Shown here in pieces: positions 1-12,560 of a stretch of 64,000 nucleotides of DNA. Origin of the DNA: Diphasiastrum complanatum (taxonomy: Eukaryota > Streptophyta > Lycopodiopsida > Lycopodiales > Lycopodiaceae); assembly GCA_029204225.1 (NCBI GenBank), contig MU832143.1:21023-85022 (forward strand), in the 5' to 3' direction. A program made the translations under genes and the position numbers. Under the pieces are notes generated by a model that saw only the letters and a list, made by a program, of their open reading frames with translations, searched no databases and was not told the origin of the DNA. Each line of letters opens with the position of its first letter. The first letter of the stretch is position 1.

Positions 1-747
1 TATCCCACAATAAAAACATTTGAACTTGGACTTATCTTGCTTCCTACTTTGCAAAGAAGAAGAATGCTTTCCATGCTCCAAACTACCTTGCTTGGACCAC
101 TTGCCTTTGAACTTGCCCTTTGTGAAAAGAGCTTCTTCATCTCCACCTTGTGTTGATGCACCACCACCTTTGGCTTGCAACCTATGCTCTTCAGCCACCA
201 AGATCTCTTGCAAGTCATTGACACTTGGCAAGGACTTTTGTATAGCAAAGCATTGTACAAGGTTAGAATGTTCATCAAGCAAACCATTCAACATGACTTG
301 AACTAGTTCCCCATCCTTTATGCTTTCATCTATGCATGCTAGATCATCATTCAAGGATTTAACCTTCAAGACAAATGAATGTGCACTCTCTCCCTCTCTT
401 TGACAACTTTGGAAGATTTGCCTTCTTAGGGTGAGAACCCTAGATGTGGATTTGGACTCATAGATCTTCTTCAAAGCATTCCATGCTTCACTTGAAGAAG
501 TACATTTACCAACTTCTTTAAGAAGTTCATTGGTGACATTCATCTTTATGATATGTAAGGCTCTTTTAGCCCTTCTATCAAAATTTAGTTGCTCTTGAAG
601 AATTAGAGGTCTTTCTTCAATTCCCACAACTATATCCATTAGCTCATTCAACTCTAGTAAAGACTCCATCCTCACTTTCCAAGTTGAATAGTTTGTAGAG
701 TTTAACCTCTCTTTAGCTTCCAACATGATTCCACCATTGGATGTCAT
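1..747 (-). CDS. Ty1/copia gag (UBN2 type), open at window edge
   Basis: A minus-strand frame of 249 codons runs from the ATG at 747 to the window edge without a stop. It reads as a copia gag of the UBN2/retrotran_gag_2 kind: an ERLNSTNY...WKVRME segment near the start, a long charged helical region, and CFYCG at the edge, the first half of a CCHC zinc knuckle. Gag packages element RNA into cytoplasmic particles. A primer binding site and an LTR in the same orientation lie upstream at 1910-2604, so this is the 5' third of an element whose pol and 3' LTR are outside the window. The intact frame suggests this copy is younger than most elements here. Confidence 0.85.
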   Translation of the reverse strand, partial: MTSNGGIMLEAKERLNSTNYSTWKVRMESLLELNELMDIVVGIEERPLILQEQLNFDRRAKRALHIIKMNVTNELLKEVGKCTSSSEAWNALKKIYESKSTSRVLTLRRQIFQSCQREGESAHSFVLKVKSLNDDLACIDESIKDGELVQVMLNGLLDEHSNLVQCFAIQKSLPSVNDLQEILVAEEHRLQAKGGGASTQGGDEEALFTKGKFKGKWSKQGSLEHGKHSSSLQSRKQDKSKFKCFYCGI

Positions 748-939
748 GATGCTAAAATCTTCTTGTGTCCTTAGGCTCTGTTCTAATGCACCTAGCACTC
801 TCCTTTCTCTCAATAAATGAAGAAGGAGAAGATCTTAAAAGATTTAGAACCCTAAATGACCTCTATCTTGAAACTATTTGGCTTTCAAGCATAGAAAGGA
901 AGATTGAAACACATGCAACACTTTGCACACACTAAGAAT

Positions 940-1430
940 GGATTACAAACTCAAACCAACCTGAACACACTCTTGCTTAAGCTCTCAAACTTTCCAGCAA
1001 GTGACCAAATCAAGTTATGGTGTGAAGAGTTACTTGCATTCTTAGAAAATACCCAAAACTAGGATGCCAAAATTACCTAGTAATGAACAAACTTGATCAA
1101 CATATGATCACCACACTAAGATATTGATTCAACCTGTAAAACCACATGTAAACCACACTTCTAAAAGTTTATAAACTCCAGCAAGTGATAAATACAAGAT
1201 TTAGAGGTGAATGAATGAGCACACTTAGTGAATCACAAGACTAGCTTCACTATCTTGTCAAAATTTGGTGTTTAGATGTAGATCTAAGATCACTTCACAT
1301 GAGAATGTTCCTCAACCTGTTAAGAACCTGAAAACACACTTGCATAATGGTTAACACCTTCCAGCAAATGCTCCAATCAAATTACATAAGGAGAGTTACT
1401 TACATGCTCAACAAAGTACACCAAAATTTA
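940..1430 (-). repeat. Three degenerate ~184-bp repeats in the copia leader
   Basis: A block containing CCAGCAA recurs at 994, 1178 and 1361, spaced 184 and 183 bp. Similar flanking words (aacctg, cacac upstream; gagttact downstream in two copies) recur with it. The repeats lie in the 1.16-kb untranslated leader between primer site and gag. The copies are diverged, so limits are approximate. Confidence 0.6.
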
Positions 1431-1909
1431 TGCCAAAATTGATGACAATCTTTACAATATGCTCTTCACAATGGAGCTTACAATATGTTCACCCAAAAAA
1501 GGGGATCTTTCATCCAAATGGGAGCTTTGCTCAGCCTTTAGGAGAATTACAACTCACTCAAAAGAGCATTTGTCATCCACTTAAGGAGAAGTTTCATCCA
1601 CTTAAGGAGAGTGTTCATCCAAGAATGGAGATTGTCAACAATAGGATTGAAAAGAACATTGTTAGTATTGAATATGCACAAGCCTCACAATCAACAAGTG
1701 ATTAGGTGTTATGATCTGATCCAAAATAGTTTCTTTTCAGCCTCTGATCTTCAATAGACCTGAAATATGCTTTTGATCCACAAGTTCAACTCACAAAACA
1801 AAGGTTAGTAAGATTTGATCAACAAAGCAATGCAAAATCATGCTAGAACTTGATCAAACATCCAAATATCACCAAAAATGGAATACTTACTATGAATAGA
1901 AGCCAACCA

Positions 1910-1921
1910 GCTCTGATACCA
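1910..1921 (-). other. Primer binding site (tRNA-Met type)
   Basis: The minus strand reads TGGTATCAGAGC directly after the LTR end. This is the usual plant copia primer site, complementary to the 3' end of initiator tRNA-Met. It fixes the orientation of the element and the inner edge of its LTR. Confidence 0.85.
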
Positions 1922-2604
1922 TGTGAAAAATACAGATCCTAAGTGGATCTAAACTCCAAGATCATTGGCTTGAATGCTTGCACTCCAAACTACATAAGCT
2001 AGGAATTGGCAACACATTCTATGCTACCTAGAATGCAAAGAACTTGATCAAAAAGCATTTATCACAAATGGAAACTTCCATAAACATCAAGTGCGGCCCA
2101 AAATAGCATTATACAATCCATAATACATCAGCCTATCACTTTTGGAAAGCACCTAAGATCATACACACAAAGCTTGAACTCAATCACTACACAATGCCAA
2201 CAATGGAAGGAGAACCCAATAGAAAAATCTCTCATTAAGCAAATGAATACAATGGATCTGCTCCAACCTGTTTCTCCACGGCCTACCTGCTATATATAGC
2301 TGAGAGAGATGACTCTCTCTCCTCTCTCTAGACCCTCCTTACCTAAAATATGCCCTATATAGGTAAAATTGGCATATATGTCCAAAATACATGAAAATGG
2401 ACTCATTTCGAAGGTCTTGAAGTTTGACACTTCTTCATACTGAAAAAATACACTTACTAAAAATATCTAGACCTGTTTCACACGTGTGAAAAGTCAGATC
2501 CTAAACTATGTGCCATTTTTAGCAATTTTGGCCTAAAACTAGACAAGGAAATGTTGACAATTTTCACAGGATCCACTCTTGGTCCTTTTTGTACTTTTTT
2601 CACA
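1922..2604 (-). mobile_element. 5' LTR of copia element 1
   Basis: The 683-bp segment starts TGTGAAAAATAC on the plus strand and ends GTACTTTTTTCACA, giving imperfect inverted TG...CA ends. Its inner edge abuts the primer site. A TATATATAG box near 2290 lies on the expected side for minus-strand transcription. The second LTR is beyond the window edge, so LTR divergence cannot be measured. Confidence 0.75.
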
Positions 2605-2689
2605 TGAATATGTACAAAGTTGGTAACCGTCAACCGCCTTTGGGATATTTGTTTGTCCAACTGTTTTTGGGTTACTCTCCATTGGCAAA

Positions 2690-3110
2690 GTCGGTCAGCA
2701 AAAAGGCGAAAAAGACAAAGGTGCCTTAAAATGATTTCTAAGGTATTCTGGCCACTTGGCCAATGTGTCGCATTTTTTGCTAAGGTGCGAAAAAGCCGAA
2801 AATGACGAAGGTGCCTTAAAAATGATTTCTAAGTTATTCTAGCCACTTGGCCAGTGTGTCGCATTTTTCGCTAAGGAGTAAAAAAGATGAAAAAGACGAG
2901 GGTGCCTTAAAATGATTTCTAAGGTATTCTGGCCACTTGGCCAATGTGTCGCATTTTTTGCTAAGGAGCAAAAAAGGCGAAAATGACGAAGGTGCCTTAA
3001 AAATGATTTCTAAGTTATTCTAGCCACTTGGCCAGTGCGTCCATTTTTTGCTAAGGAGCGAAAAAGGCAAAAAAGACGAAGGTGCCTTAAAAATGATTTC
3101 TAAGTCATAG
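2690..3110. repeat. 90-bp minisatellite with a 181-bp dimer pattern
   Basis: The word GGTGCCTTAA begins at 2720, 2810, 2901, 2991 and 3081, so the unit is 90-91 bp with about 4.6 copies. Units alternate: copies 1 and 3 read AAGGTATTCTGG, while copies 2 and 4 read AAGTTATTCTAG and have an extra A. The array therefore grew by duplication of a two-unit block. No coding potential is evident. Confidence 0.9.
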
Positions 3111-3629
3111 AAAATCTCAAAGGAAAAAATGTGAAGGCCTTCGGTTTTTCAGGATGCTCATTACTTGAACGATTTGTTTAAGGTTGAGCATAAGAAATCT
3201 AACAGATAGCACAAAAAAATTGCGGATGAAACCGCGTACTCTAAGCTATCTCTGAGTAGCTAAAAACTCTGTCTGATGCACTTCGGCTGATAAGCAATAA
3301 GCGCGGGTAGCAATAACTCTAATGAAATCTGAAAGAAAATCTGAGCTAGAGAGCTGAGCAAGATGTGTTTAAAGTCTTTGATGATCAACTATTCAACTAA
3401 AGCAATTAACGTGTATCCAGTAGGATAGCTAATCAGGTCGCAGATCGCAATAGCCAGTTGGCCATAATGTGCTGACATCCATCCAGCTAGGACTTCCCAG
3501 AAATTCACTTGCAAAGCAGTTAGGGAAAGTCTTTAGTTTCATATCAAGTGGAACAATAATTGTCTTTCATTGGCATGGCCGACGTCTTCGACTTTATGAT
3601 TTAAGGAATTTGGTCCTATAATTTAGAAC
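3111..3629. other. Intergenic, no feature recognised
   Basis: AT-rich sequence with stops in all frames. I see no gene, LTR edge or repeat that I can support. Confidence 0.5.
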
Positions 3630-3774
3630 CTAACTAATCCTATGAATGATATCTAACCTATCTAGGGTAGCCTACACACGTGGAAACATGGATTCACAGT
3701 GTGGAACCCACCTATGTACAATTTACATGGTTTTGATCAAGCTAGATTTGGCAATTTTTTTACAATTTCTCACA
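3630..3774 (-). mobile_element. LTR end fragment, minus orientation
   Basis: The reverse complement begins TGTGAGAAATTG and carries a GCCAAATCTAGCTTGAT-like stretch. This resembles the start of the LTR at 5769 and of the minus-strand LTR ending at 16040. It is probably the first ~145 bp of an LTR of the same family. The far edge is not visible. Confidence 0.5.
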
Positions 3775-5768
3775 CAATTTTGATTGCAATACTTGCTTTA
3801 TTATCAAGAAAGGAAATGTCATTGCCAAAGGGATTATAGATGTTAGGCTTTTCAAACTTAATGTTTCTGTGAGGACTAATCACAATTTGGATGTGATGGA
3901 AGCCAAAGGAGAGCTTGTTTCTCAAGAGGAGAGATTGGAGCATCCAAATCTCAAATCCTTGGATGTTGGTTTTGATGTTAATGTCAAGAATGATGTTTCA
4001 AGTGTGGATGAAAGTGCTTCTAATGTTGGTGATGTCAAAGATCTTGCAAGGCTCAAGGAGGAATCAAGTGAAGAAGAAGGTGTAGAGTATCAATCTCCAC
4101 ACCTAGGCACACCAAGGGGATCACTAAAATCCAAGGAGGAGCCATCAAGGCTTGTTTGAATAAGCAAGGATATGCAAAGGGAGGCACTATCTCATCCACT
4201 TCTAACACCTTCATGACTTCTTTGATAGATGAATCAAGTTGCTTTGATGATGTGTCTAAATCTCAAAGTAGACTTGAGATAATTTCACATGACTAGGATG
4301 TTTGCTTGATTAAGGGGGATGGTGAAGTAGTAGCAAGAGGGACTAGATGTGGAAAGATTTTTAAGATGAATCCTTGTGATGAGACTAAACTTTGTGAAGG
4401 AACGGTCAAGAAGAGTTTGGATCATCCTCAATCCATGTTTTCTATTATCAAGAAGGAGACGACAAGTGATTTGCCTCAATCTAAGTCTCATGGTGGTAAG
4501 TCTTATGGAAATAGTGTTTTGGAAAAAACACAAGGGAAGTCATTGCCAAGGTGTTCTACTCTTCCTCATCAAATTTTACAGCTTTTGAATTTGGATGGTC
4601 ATGTTTCTTCGACTAAAAGCAAAGATGGTGCTTTTATGTGTGTGACCTTCATTGGTGATTTCAATTGGATGTATCTCTTATCAATGGTGTTTGATAGAAA
4701 GATTTCAAAATTTGACAATTGTGGGTCTTGAGATCTATATGATTTGTCTATATTCCTTTTCATGTAAGGAGTAAGGAGAATCTCATTTCATTCAAGAGGA
4801 TGATGGTAGGATCTACAACAATCCAGAAGTATGATGGAGAATGGCCAAGGTTTGAGGAGGAGATTTCACAACTCATGGTGCCAAGGAGATTTTCAAGAGG
4901 CAAGGCTGAGTCTATGTGGCTCACACTTCATGGAAAAGAGAAGAAAATTTTAGGTGGTATCTACTCCAACTCATCCACTTTTGCTTCCCTTCTATCATTT
5001 GATGAATCACTTTGCTTAATTGATGAGATATTTGCATCTCAAGATTTGAGTGAGGCATTGGTAGTATTGTATGATGCCTCTTGTAAGGACATATCTTATG
5101 TTCTAAATGGTTTATAATTGTTCCTAAATCAATTGAAAAGCAAGTGGTTATATCATCAAATGTATGCTCTTGGATCTTGTAAGAGCGTTCTCATTCATAG
5201 AGTGAAAATTTGTGTTTTTTCATTTTGGAGGCAATTTACACACTTCTCATGATAATAATTGAATCATCCACAAAGAACACTTATATCCATGAGAAAGTAA
5301 GAAGCCTCAATGACTTCAAGATTTTATTTATTACAAGATTATAACTATTATACAAAACGTTCATAGTTTGCGGACTACTCAAGCTAGTATGCAAAATCTT
5401 GGTAATCAACACTTGTGTCTACTTTGTGATCTTGATCTCCATGGTCATTATGACGCATTAAGGCCTCATATTTTCTTCATGGTGCAGCTATTTTCAAGGA
5501 AGAGGAGCTTTAAAGTCAAAGACCTTCTTTAAGCATGGAAGGAACCAAAGGAAAAGGTGCCAAGATGGTGGAATGCTCATTGAGGAAGTTGGTAATGGAT
5601 TTCCATCAAGGAGATATTATCATGGCTATGGTGACATCACATTAACCTCAGTATTTAGTAGCTGATTTTCAGAGTTTTGTACCTACAAATGATGTATTTA
5701 TGAATCCATAATCAGCCTGTGAAGATTTGTATAGTTTGTCATAGTTAATCAAGCTATTTTTTTAGGAG
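3775..5768 (+). pseudogene. Degenerate copia-like internal region
   Basis: It opens with a frame reading IIKKGNVIAKG...RLFKLNVSV, which resembles the end of copia protease and start of the pre-integrase region (unsure). Open stretches at 3869-4159, 4306-4731 and 4800-5117 follow in different frames. They are acidic and Ser/Lys-rich with no motif I can name. A plus-oriented LTR start at 5769, preceded by a short purine stretch, supports plus orientation for the remnant. Reverse transcriptase motifs were not found. Confidence 0.4.
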
Positions 5769-6412
5769 TGTGAGAAATGTGGCAAAATATAGCTTGATTA
5801 GGCCAATTTTGGATACGTAATGCCATTCCACATGTGTGGATCATGTTCCCACATGTGAATCGTAGGCATAGGTTGACTCACAGTTAATTTCAAGAACTAT
5901 GTAGGCAATTAGTCAAGTTTTAGAAGACAATTTGCATTTTTGCTAATTTTTAGGTTTTTGTAGTGGTGCAATTTCATTGGTTAAGAAAGGGCAGGATGAG
6001 GGCTTATGAGTGAAAAAGGTACAAGTTTTGGTAGAAAACATGCCATCTCAGATTGAATTTAGTCCATCATCTATATTAACCACTTTGTAGCTCGTTTGTG
6101 ATGGATAAATGTTAGAAAAAGTGAGATTTGCACACTTGTCTCTCAATTTTCATGCATTTTTTTTGAGTTAATGCTTCAAGTTGGATCTTTGTTAGCACTT
6201 TATGCCCTAACCTCTTTCCATACAATAGGCTGTACTTCACACGTGTGAAGCCTTCTTGACCTTCAAACTCTTGAAAATTGATTGTTCTTGCATGCTTTTT
6301 GAGTGTAGATCAATTCTAACTTGTATTAGTAGAATTGATAGTAGATTTGCATCCAATCACACTTGTGGATCAAGTACATCCATTTATGGTCCTTTTTCTC
6401 ATAATATTCACA
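5769..6412 (+). mobile_element. Putative 3' LTR of copia remnant
   Basis: It starts TGTGAGAAATG after AGGAG and can be closed at ...ATTCACA (644 bp). The start matches, in inverted orientation, the fragment ending at 3774, and resembles the 692-bp LTR at 15349-16040. The right edge is chosen by its CACA end and is tentative. Confidence 0.5.
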
Positions 6413-7650
6413 AAGACTAGATGATTCCCCTCAGAGGTTGAAGGTATGAAAGGAGAACAATCAGAGGACAATGAGAAAGATGCAACAGTCTATTCCGTAT
6501 ATAACCATGGAAGCAAACAACCACCCATGTCAATCCCAAGAACACAATTGATAATGATCAGGCCAATGAGGTCTATATATTTCAAGAAAAGATTGATAAG
6601 AAAGTTGATCAAGAGGCTGCAACAACATTTTTTACTGAAGCATAAGGAGAAGAGGCCACAACTAAAAGGGAGAAACCACAAAACAATGACCAAGACAAGC
6701 CTAGCAAGGCCATTTGCAGAATTCCATTTCAAAATTTGTAGTGGATTTAGTCGGGTTTAGTCAAATCCAATTGACTAATTAAATCCAAAATAAATCGCTA
6801 AGCCAACTTCCAAAACATAGACAGTAGATATCAAAAACCACATGTCCATTGGAGATATATAACAAGATTGATAACTTTTGTTTTTTGTGGCACTACAAGC
6901 CAAGCTTGTTGGCAAAAGGTATCCAACGACAAAAATAACTCAAAACTACCACAACCAGCCATTTATGTTAGAGCAACATGATTATTGTGATACACATGAC
7001 AAAGGGTCGACTTTGAAATTGGGCTATGTTGCTGTCTATAGCACCTACAATTTGATGTCATTTATTGAAGATTTTTAACTCTAATTATGCATTAAAAATA
7101 TCGCTTACTCAACTTTGCAATTCAATTTAGAACTAGAAACTAGTAAAATAGTTTGAAGTAGAGCCCAATAATACATACTCCTTGAAATGAACTTGGTGAG
7201 TAGAATACACTTGCAATAGAGATTTGGAGTTTCAATCCCAATGCATTTAAAAGACACTCATTGCAATGGTGGTCAAACACTTAGCCAATAAAAAGGTATG
7301 TGCAAAGAATTGTTGAATTAGGCTCCATATTGTGTAAGGGTATCGGGATTCTCCTAACGCATGGGAGCCATGCATCTAGAAGAGCTATGTATAATACAAA
7401 AGTATTTTTACTGACAATCATTAAAAATTCGAGGAAAATTATATGCTCACTTGTAAAACAATGGCAATTCAATAAAGCATAATGCTTTCTTTTCTTTTTT
7501 TCTTTTTTTTTTTTGTTGGGGAGGGGGGGGGGGGGGGGGGATGTAGGTACTATTGCATCAAATGGAAATTGTTGATGCAAGGTGGAAAAAGCGTGTTTTT
7601 TAATTTTGTCAATTGTGTTCCAAGATCTAATAATCATGTACGACTATAAA
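6413..7650. other. Intergenic sequence with T and G homopolymers
   Basis: Short unrelated open stretches (for example 6446-6760 and 6878-7078) show no recognisable domain. A T-rich run at ~7490-7514 is followed by an almost pure G run at 7518-7540. Nothing else is supportable. Confidence 0.5.
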
Positions 7651-7812
7651 AGTGGTTGGGCATTAATAGAGACATTCAAGTCAACTATGGAAGGCCCTAT
7701 ACAATAGATACTCATTACATGTGACCCTTGTAGTGGTTGGGCATCAAGAGATATTCAAATCCATTGTGAGAGGAGCTACACAACATACACTCGTCACTTG
7801 TATGTGCCTATC
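7651..7812. repeat. Two diverged 81-bp tandem copies
   Basis: AGTGGTTGGGCAT starts at 7651 and again at 7732. It is followed in both copies by similar ATTCAA and CATTACATGTG / CGTCACTTGTATG segments. No coding function is visible. Confidence 0.6.
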
Positions 7813-8490
7813 AAGAGAAACAATTGAATTAATTGTAATATGAACATTGTTAATGAGCTCTATCAAAAGGGGCTATGATATTATGAGACGAGGAGGACTT
7901 CGCACATGCCTTCATTCTTGTCAGTTGCATTTAAACCCAACACTGGCATCTTGCTAGAGTCTATTACACATTTTAGCAAGTGTTGAACATTAAGAGAACA
8001 TTCATGGATATAAAGTAACCCTGATTAGAAATGTACGAATTTTGAACATCATTTATCGATAGTTATTTTAAATTTTCTTACAACTAGGCCTCTAGAGGAA
8101 CTTGTCCTTTTCTTTAGCAAAAAATTTTAGTGTGTGCACTACCAAACTCTCAAAGCTCATCAATAATCAAAATTTCAATATTTTCTCACACTTGCACAAG
8201 TCTGTACAATATAGAAATAATCTAGACGCTATTTGCTAGATCCAATGGCATGCTAAATAAGCATACCTTTGTGCCCAAAGCATGTCAATCATTAGAGCCC
8301 AAAAAGTTGATCTTTCCATCTTGCCAAGACAAACAAAAATAATAATAATGTGATCATCAAAAGCTCTAAATTCCATCTTGCACTCCCCTCATGCTTGATA
8401 ATGAACTCTTGACCATTATTCCAATTTGAGTACAAGTTGCTTCTTGTATGGCAATTTGCGTAGTGAAGGTATACCATAATAATATAATGG
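7813..8490. other. Intergenic, no feature recognised
   Basis: AT-rich with multiple stops in each frame. No conserved domain, LTR edge or clear repeat was seen. Confidence 0.5.
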
Positions 8491-8875
8491 CATCTAGTTC
8501 CAAAGAGCCCAATGTTGTGATAGCTTTTGTTGCAAAGTAGCATAAATATAGGGCACGTGGCACCTTGTACTTGCCTTAGATGAAGGCACAACTATCCAAT
8601 AAAAGGAAGAAAATTGTAACACACAAAATGAAAGATTTAGCACTCAACAAATTTATATTCTAAACATAGGGCAAATACAATGCCATCTAGTTCCAAAGAG
8701 TCCAAAGCAGTGTGGTAGGTTTTGTTGCAAAGTCACATATAAGGCACATAGCACCTTGTATGTGTCCTAGGCAAAGGCAACATGTCCAACAAAAGAAAAA
8801 AAAATCACAACACAAAAAGGAAGGAGTTCAATACCCAACAACTTATATTCTAATGCCCACCTTGTACCAAAGATA
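8491..8875. repeat. Two ~192-bp tandem copies
   Basis: CATCTAGTTCCAAAGAG occurs at 8491 and 8683. After each come the same landmarks in order: TTTTGTTGCAAAGT, GGCAC...CACCTTGTA, CCAA(T/C)AAAAG and CTTATATTCTAA-like. Divergence is moderate. The unit has no evident open frame. Confidence 0.7.
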
Positions 8876-9376
8876 TCTTACGTGCATTGATGTCCTTGTT
8901 AAATCTATTGGGTTTGGTTACCAAAACATTACTGCTAGTTAAGCTACGTAAAGAAGCTCAAAAATTCAAGAAAGAAACAAGAGATGCTTGATGAGGAAAT
9001 GACCATACACAACCAGCCTTTGTGGGCTATTTATATATCCAAAAGAGAGAAGAGTAGATGCCAAGAACTGGATACTACGGATTGACAGCCTTGAGAGTTG
9101 GATTGTTGATGTCAACAAACACAAGAAACACAAGTGTGTTTTGTTTGACACCAACAAACCCTCCCTCAAACAAAACATCACATTTCTTTTATGAATTCTA
9201 CTATCACCTATATGTAGACTCCACGTATTCACACATCATTTGTGTGTGGTCTACGCAGCTATACATGGACTGTGATTAAACCATCTTTCACCTACTACAT
9301 ACATCATAAATTCTAAAGAGCTACTACTACTTCCTATTCTTCAGTTAACATGGCAGTTTCTTGATTTGTTTTCTCA

Positions 9377-9685
9377 TCATAGGCCTTTCTTCTGGCACTT
9401 CTTTGCAAAATGGCCAATTTTTTCACAATAGTTGCGTGTGGTTCCTTCCTCCTTGTTGTGCTCTCCCTTGCTCTTGAATGGGTTTCTCTTGTTTGCCATA
9501 TAAAGGGCAATGTCATGCCCATTGTGATAGCCTTCAAAGGATAGATGTTTGCGCCTTAGTTCTTCTTGAAGCAGAGCTGCCTTGATGCTTGTAATGTCAT
9601 GAGTATGACTAATGCTTCCAAAAATAGAGGCGAATTGAGCATAAAACTTCGGGCAGGCTATGAAATAGTGATACAAGAGCTTCAT
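9377..9685 (-). pseudogene. Copia gag C-terminal fragment
   Basis: This 102-codon open stretch reads as the second half of a copia gag. A helical part with LLQEELRRK is followed by a Lys/Arg-rich spacer and NYCEKIGHFAKKC. The latter is a zinc knuckle C-x2-C-x4-H-x4-C whose first cysteine is replaced by Arg. No LTR or pol was found next to it, so it is an isolated relic in intergenic DNA. Confidence 0.65.
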
Positions 9686-12560
9686 CCTCTTTTATTTCTG
9701 ATCCGATTGCACCTGCTTGTTGTTTCCTGTTACATCCTGTAACATGATCTATGAATCTGCTCTCATAGATCTTGAGAGTTATGTCTCATCAACCCTGATC
9801 TTACTGAGATGAAATGGATTTACATGACTTCGACTAGGCTTCCTTGATCTCACTCCAAAAGACCACAAACCATCCAGGTTCAAGCATCCAATGCCAAGCC
9901 TACATACTCGCAAATACAACCAATGCATAAAGCCTCAAAGAGATGGCTTACCAATGCTCCTGATGGTAGATAACACTCCATCAATGTCAATCCAAGTATT
10001 GACAAGCAACATTTGAAGTAAACATTGTAGCAAATCAGCTTCATTTATGAGATACATGTGGTGCTATGGAACTTAGTAATCCATGATCGGGAAGCCTTGA
10101 TGGTGAGTTGGATGCTATGGTAAGAGAGACCAATTGACTTATAGGTCAAATCTTGCTAGCTTGTTTTTTTTTGTAAAGAGTCCAAGTTGATATATGATCT
10201 ATATTCTATGTGAATGCTTGTCAAAGTGTGTAACCTATAGGAGAAAGCTCATGAGTTGTAGGGCATTCATCAGAGTCCTTGGTAGACTCATATGCTTGGT
10301 GCATGAAGGATGAATGATAGCTTGGCAAGGCAAGGCAAAGTGGAATGGATGATTGGATGGGACACTTGGATAGGGATGTATCTCTGGGAGGTAGACATAT
10401 ATACAAATGCATAAAGATGTTGAGCTTTTGTTGTCTGATTCAGATCTTGGCGGCGATCATGGCTATCAATATTTGGATAGGTGGTGATTGTGACTATTGT
10501 CACTGTCAAAACAACTGCACAATATCAAGAACATCTAGTATAGGTGACTAGCCTTATTTTGAATGGTACCACGTCAACAATCAAATTTGGCAATATGTCG
10601 ATTTGAGTTGGAGTTGGTTCGCTCGATAGTTTGACCTGACAATTGACTGTCACGTAGATACTTGTTTTCGAATCTCGTGTATTCATGCAGACTTTGCGAC
10701 AATGCGTGTAAATATGTAGCAACTTGAATGAATTGAGATTAACAATAAGATTTAGGAAGAGAAGGAATAAATCCAACCCTAAGTCACCATCCCTTCCCAA
10801 GGATTGCAACAATGACTTTGTTGCTTGACATAGATATGGTTGGGAAGCTGGAAGCTAGTTCAACTCTATCCACAAATGCTAGGTTTTCCACATAGCTTGT
10901 GTATTCAAGTTAGCAAAATCACAACTTTTTATTATTAGAGTGTTGCAAGGAAACTTTTGCTCATTTGAATTTTTTTCTTCTTCCTTAAGATAGCACTTTG
11001 TATAATGTCTACGAACTACAACCTATATTGTAATATAGACTAACTTGCACAATGAAAGGGCCATCCATTTGTATTCGATGCTTTCCTTTTTTTTGAACAA
11101 GCATGATAGCCTATAGATGACTCTAATCATGAGATCACTTCCTTGTAAGCCTTAACAAAAATTTTTAATGCTACGTGGATTATTTCATTGCATGTCGTAA
11201 TAGAAAAAGCTAATGTTATTAATGATATGGAAAACAACTTCATGCATAAGGTGAAATAAGTGCACGCTTCTAAAGTGACCAGGCCAAAATGAAAGCAATT
11301 TTAATGTACTAAAGTCAATCACTAGATTTAAGTACTTCTTTTAACTTTGATTTTTTAATAGCTTTCCTTCAGCTTGAACATATAGTATTGTCTTCACAAG
11401 ACAATGCCAAAAAATACACACCTGGGTACTTTGCAGGGGAAGGCCTGACCTTCTTTCATGGTTTAGGCTTTAAACTTGGGCTCCCACCGTTCCATGGCCC
11501 TTGGGGGGCTAAACTAATGAAGGCTCACCGCTTGGTGACGACCAAGCCCAAACATCTCTTACATGTGCAAAGTGTTAGCAAAGGCCAATTAGAGGGCTAC
11601 GGGGCAAAAGGCCCTGACATTGCCAAGTGGTGAGCCTCATTGGTTTAAAATTTAAATCCAAGACCAGTTGTGCTCTATAATCAAGGTACAATCCGTACAA
11701 CTTCACAACATGAATCACCTTGCCATGCTGACTTCATGAATGAGTGTGTCACTGTTGTATCAAGGTGAACTTCATATTGCTCATACACCTTCGCTGAAGC
11801 CTTCTTGCCATGTTGACCATACAAATTCGTATAATGTGCAAAATTTACACTTGCTATCAAGAAGCGAGCCCTCACACATGTGCATCCTCAATTTGAGGTG
11901 AATTAATGTTCACATATATGTGAGCATCAAAGTAAAAACTCACAATTTGATTATGGAATAAGAAAAACTCTCCACCGTGTGTAAATATGCTTCTTGGTTT
12001 CCAAGGGAAGTCTCAATTTTGGAACCAAAAAAGCTTTGGATGTCAAGCTAACCAACCATATCGAGATATGAGGTCATGTTGGGTCAAATCGGCTTCTTGT
12101 TTTTTTTAAGAAGACTTAAACAAGTCCTTATCTACTATAATTTCACCGAAACTTGGACTAAGTATCCTTCATGAGGAGGCTGGCTACAACATTAGCAAGT
12201 AGAGCCGCTAGAGTGGCGAAACCTGTCACCGGATGATAGTCAGCCATCAAATGAAAGATACATGACGTAGCAGATGCAAATGGATTGACTTAGATTAGAC
12301 GAGATGTAGCAGTTTCAGATGGATGACTCAGATTAGACCCGACGTAGCAGCTGCAGATGGTTGATTTAGGTCAGACCTTTTTTGTGAGCCCTGCTATGGC
12401 CTGAAATGAGGCTCCTGTGAACCAACCACAATATGCCAGATGTATGCTATAATCCATTCACAAATGCTAGGACCTAGGACCTATTGTTGTTTTACATAGT
12501 TCCCCATTCATTCTATGACTCATGCCACACCTCCTAGATTTAAAGTTTTAACCGCCTTTC

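Noticed and set aside
1910-1921. GCTCTGATACCA as part of a tRNA gene
   Set aside because: It is only 12 bases complementary to a tRNA end and abuts an LTR, so it is a primer site. No cloverleaf is present.
2690-3110. Regular 90-bp repeat as a possible CRISPR-like array
   Set aside because: There are no spacers: the whole unit repeats, and the setting is plant nuclear DNA.
6446-6760. 104-codon basic frame as a gene
   Set aside because: No recognisable family. It sits right after a probable LTR and has overlapping frames of similar length on both strands.
7518-7540. Long G run as a functional quadruplex
   Set aside because: A pure homopolymer next to a T run in intergenic DNA; slippage or sequencing artefact is more likely.
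11388-11633. 81-codon frame at 11388 as a small gene
   Set aside because: No domain, no start context and no exon partners; could be chance in a slightly GC-richer patch.
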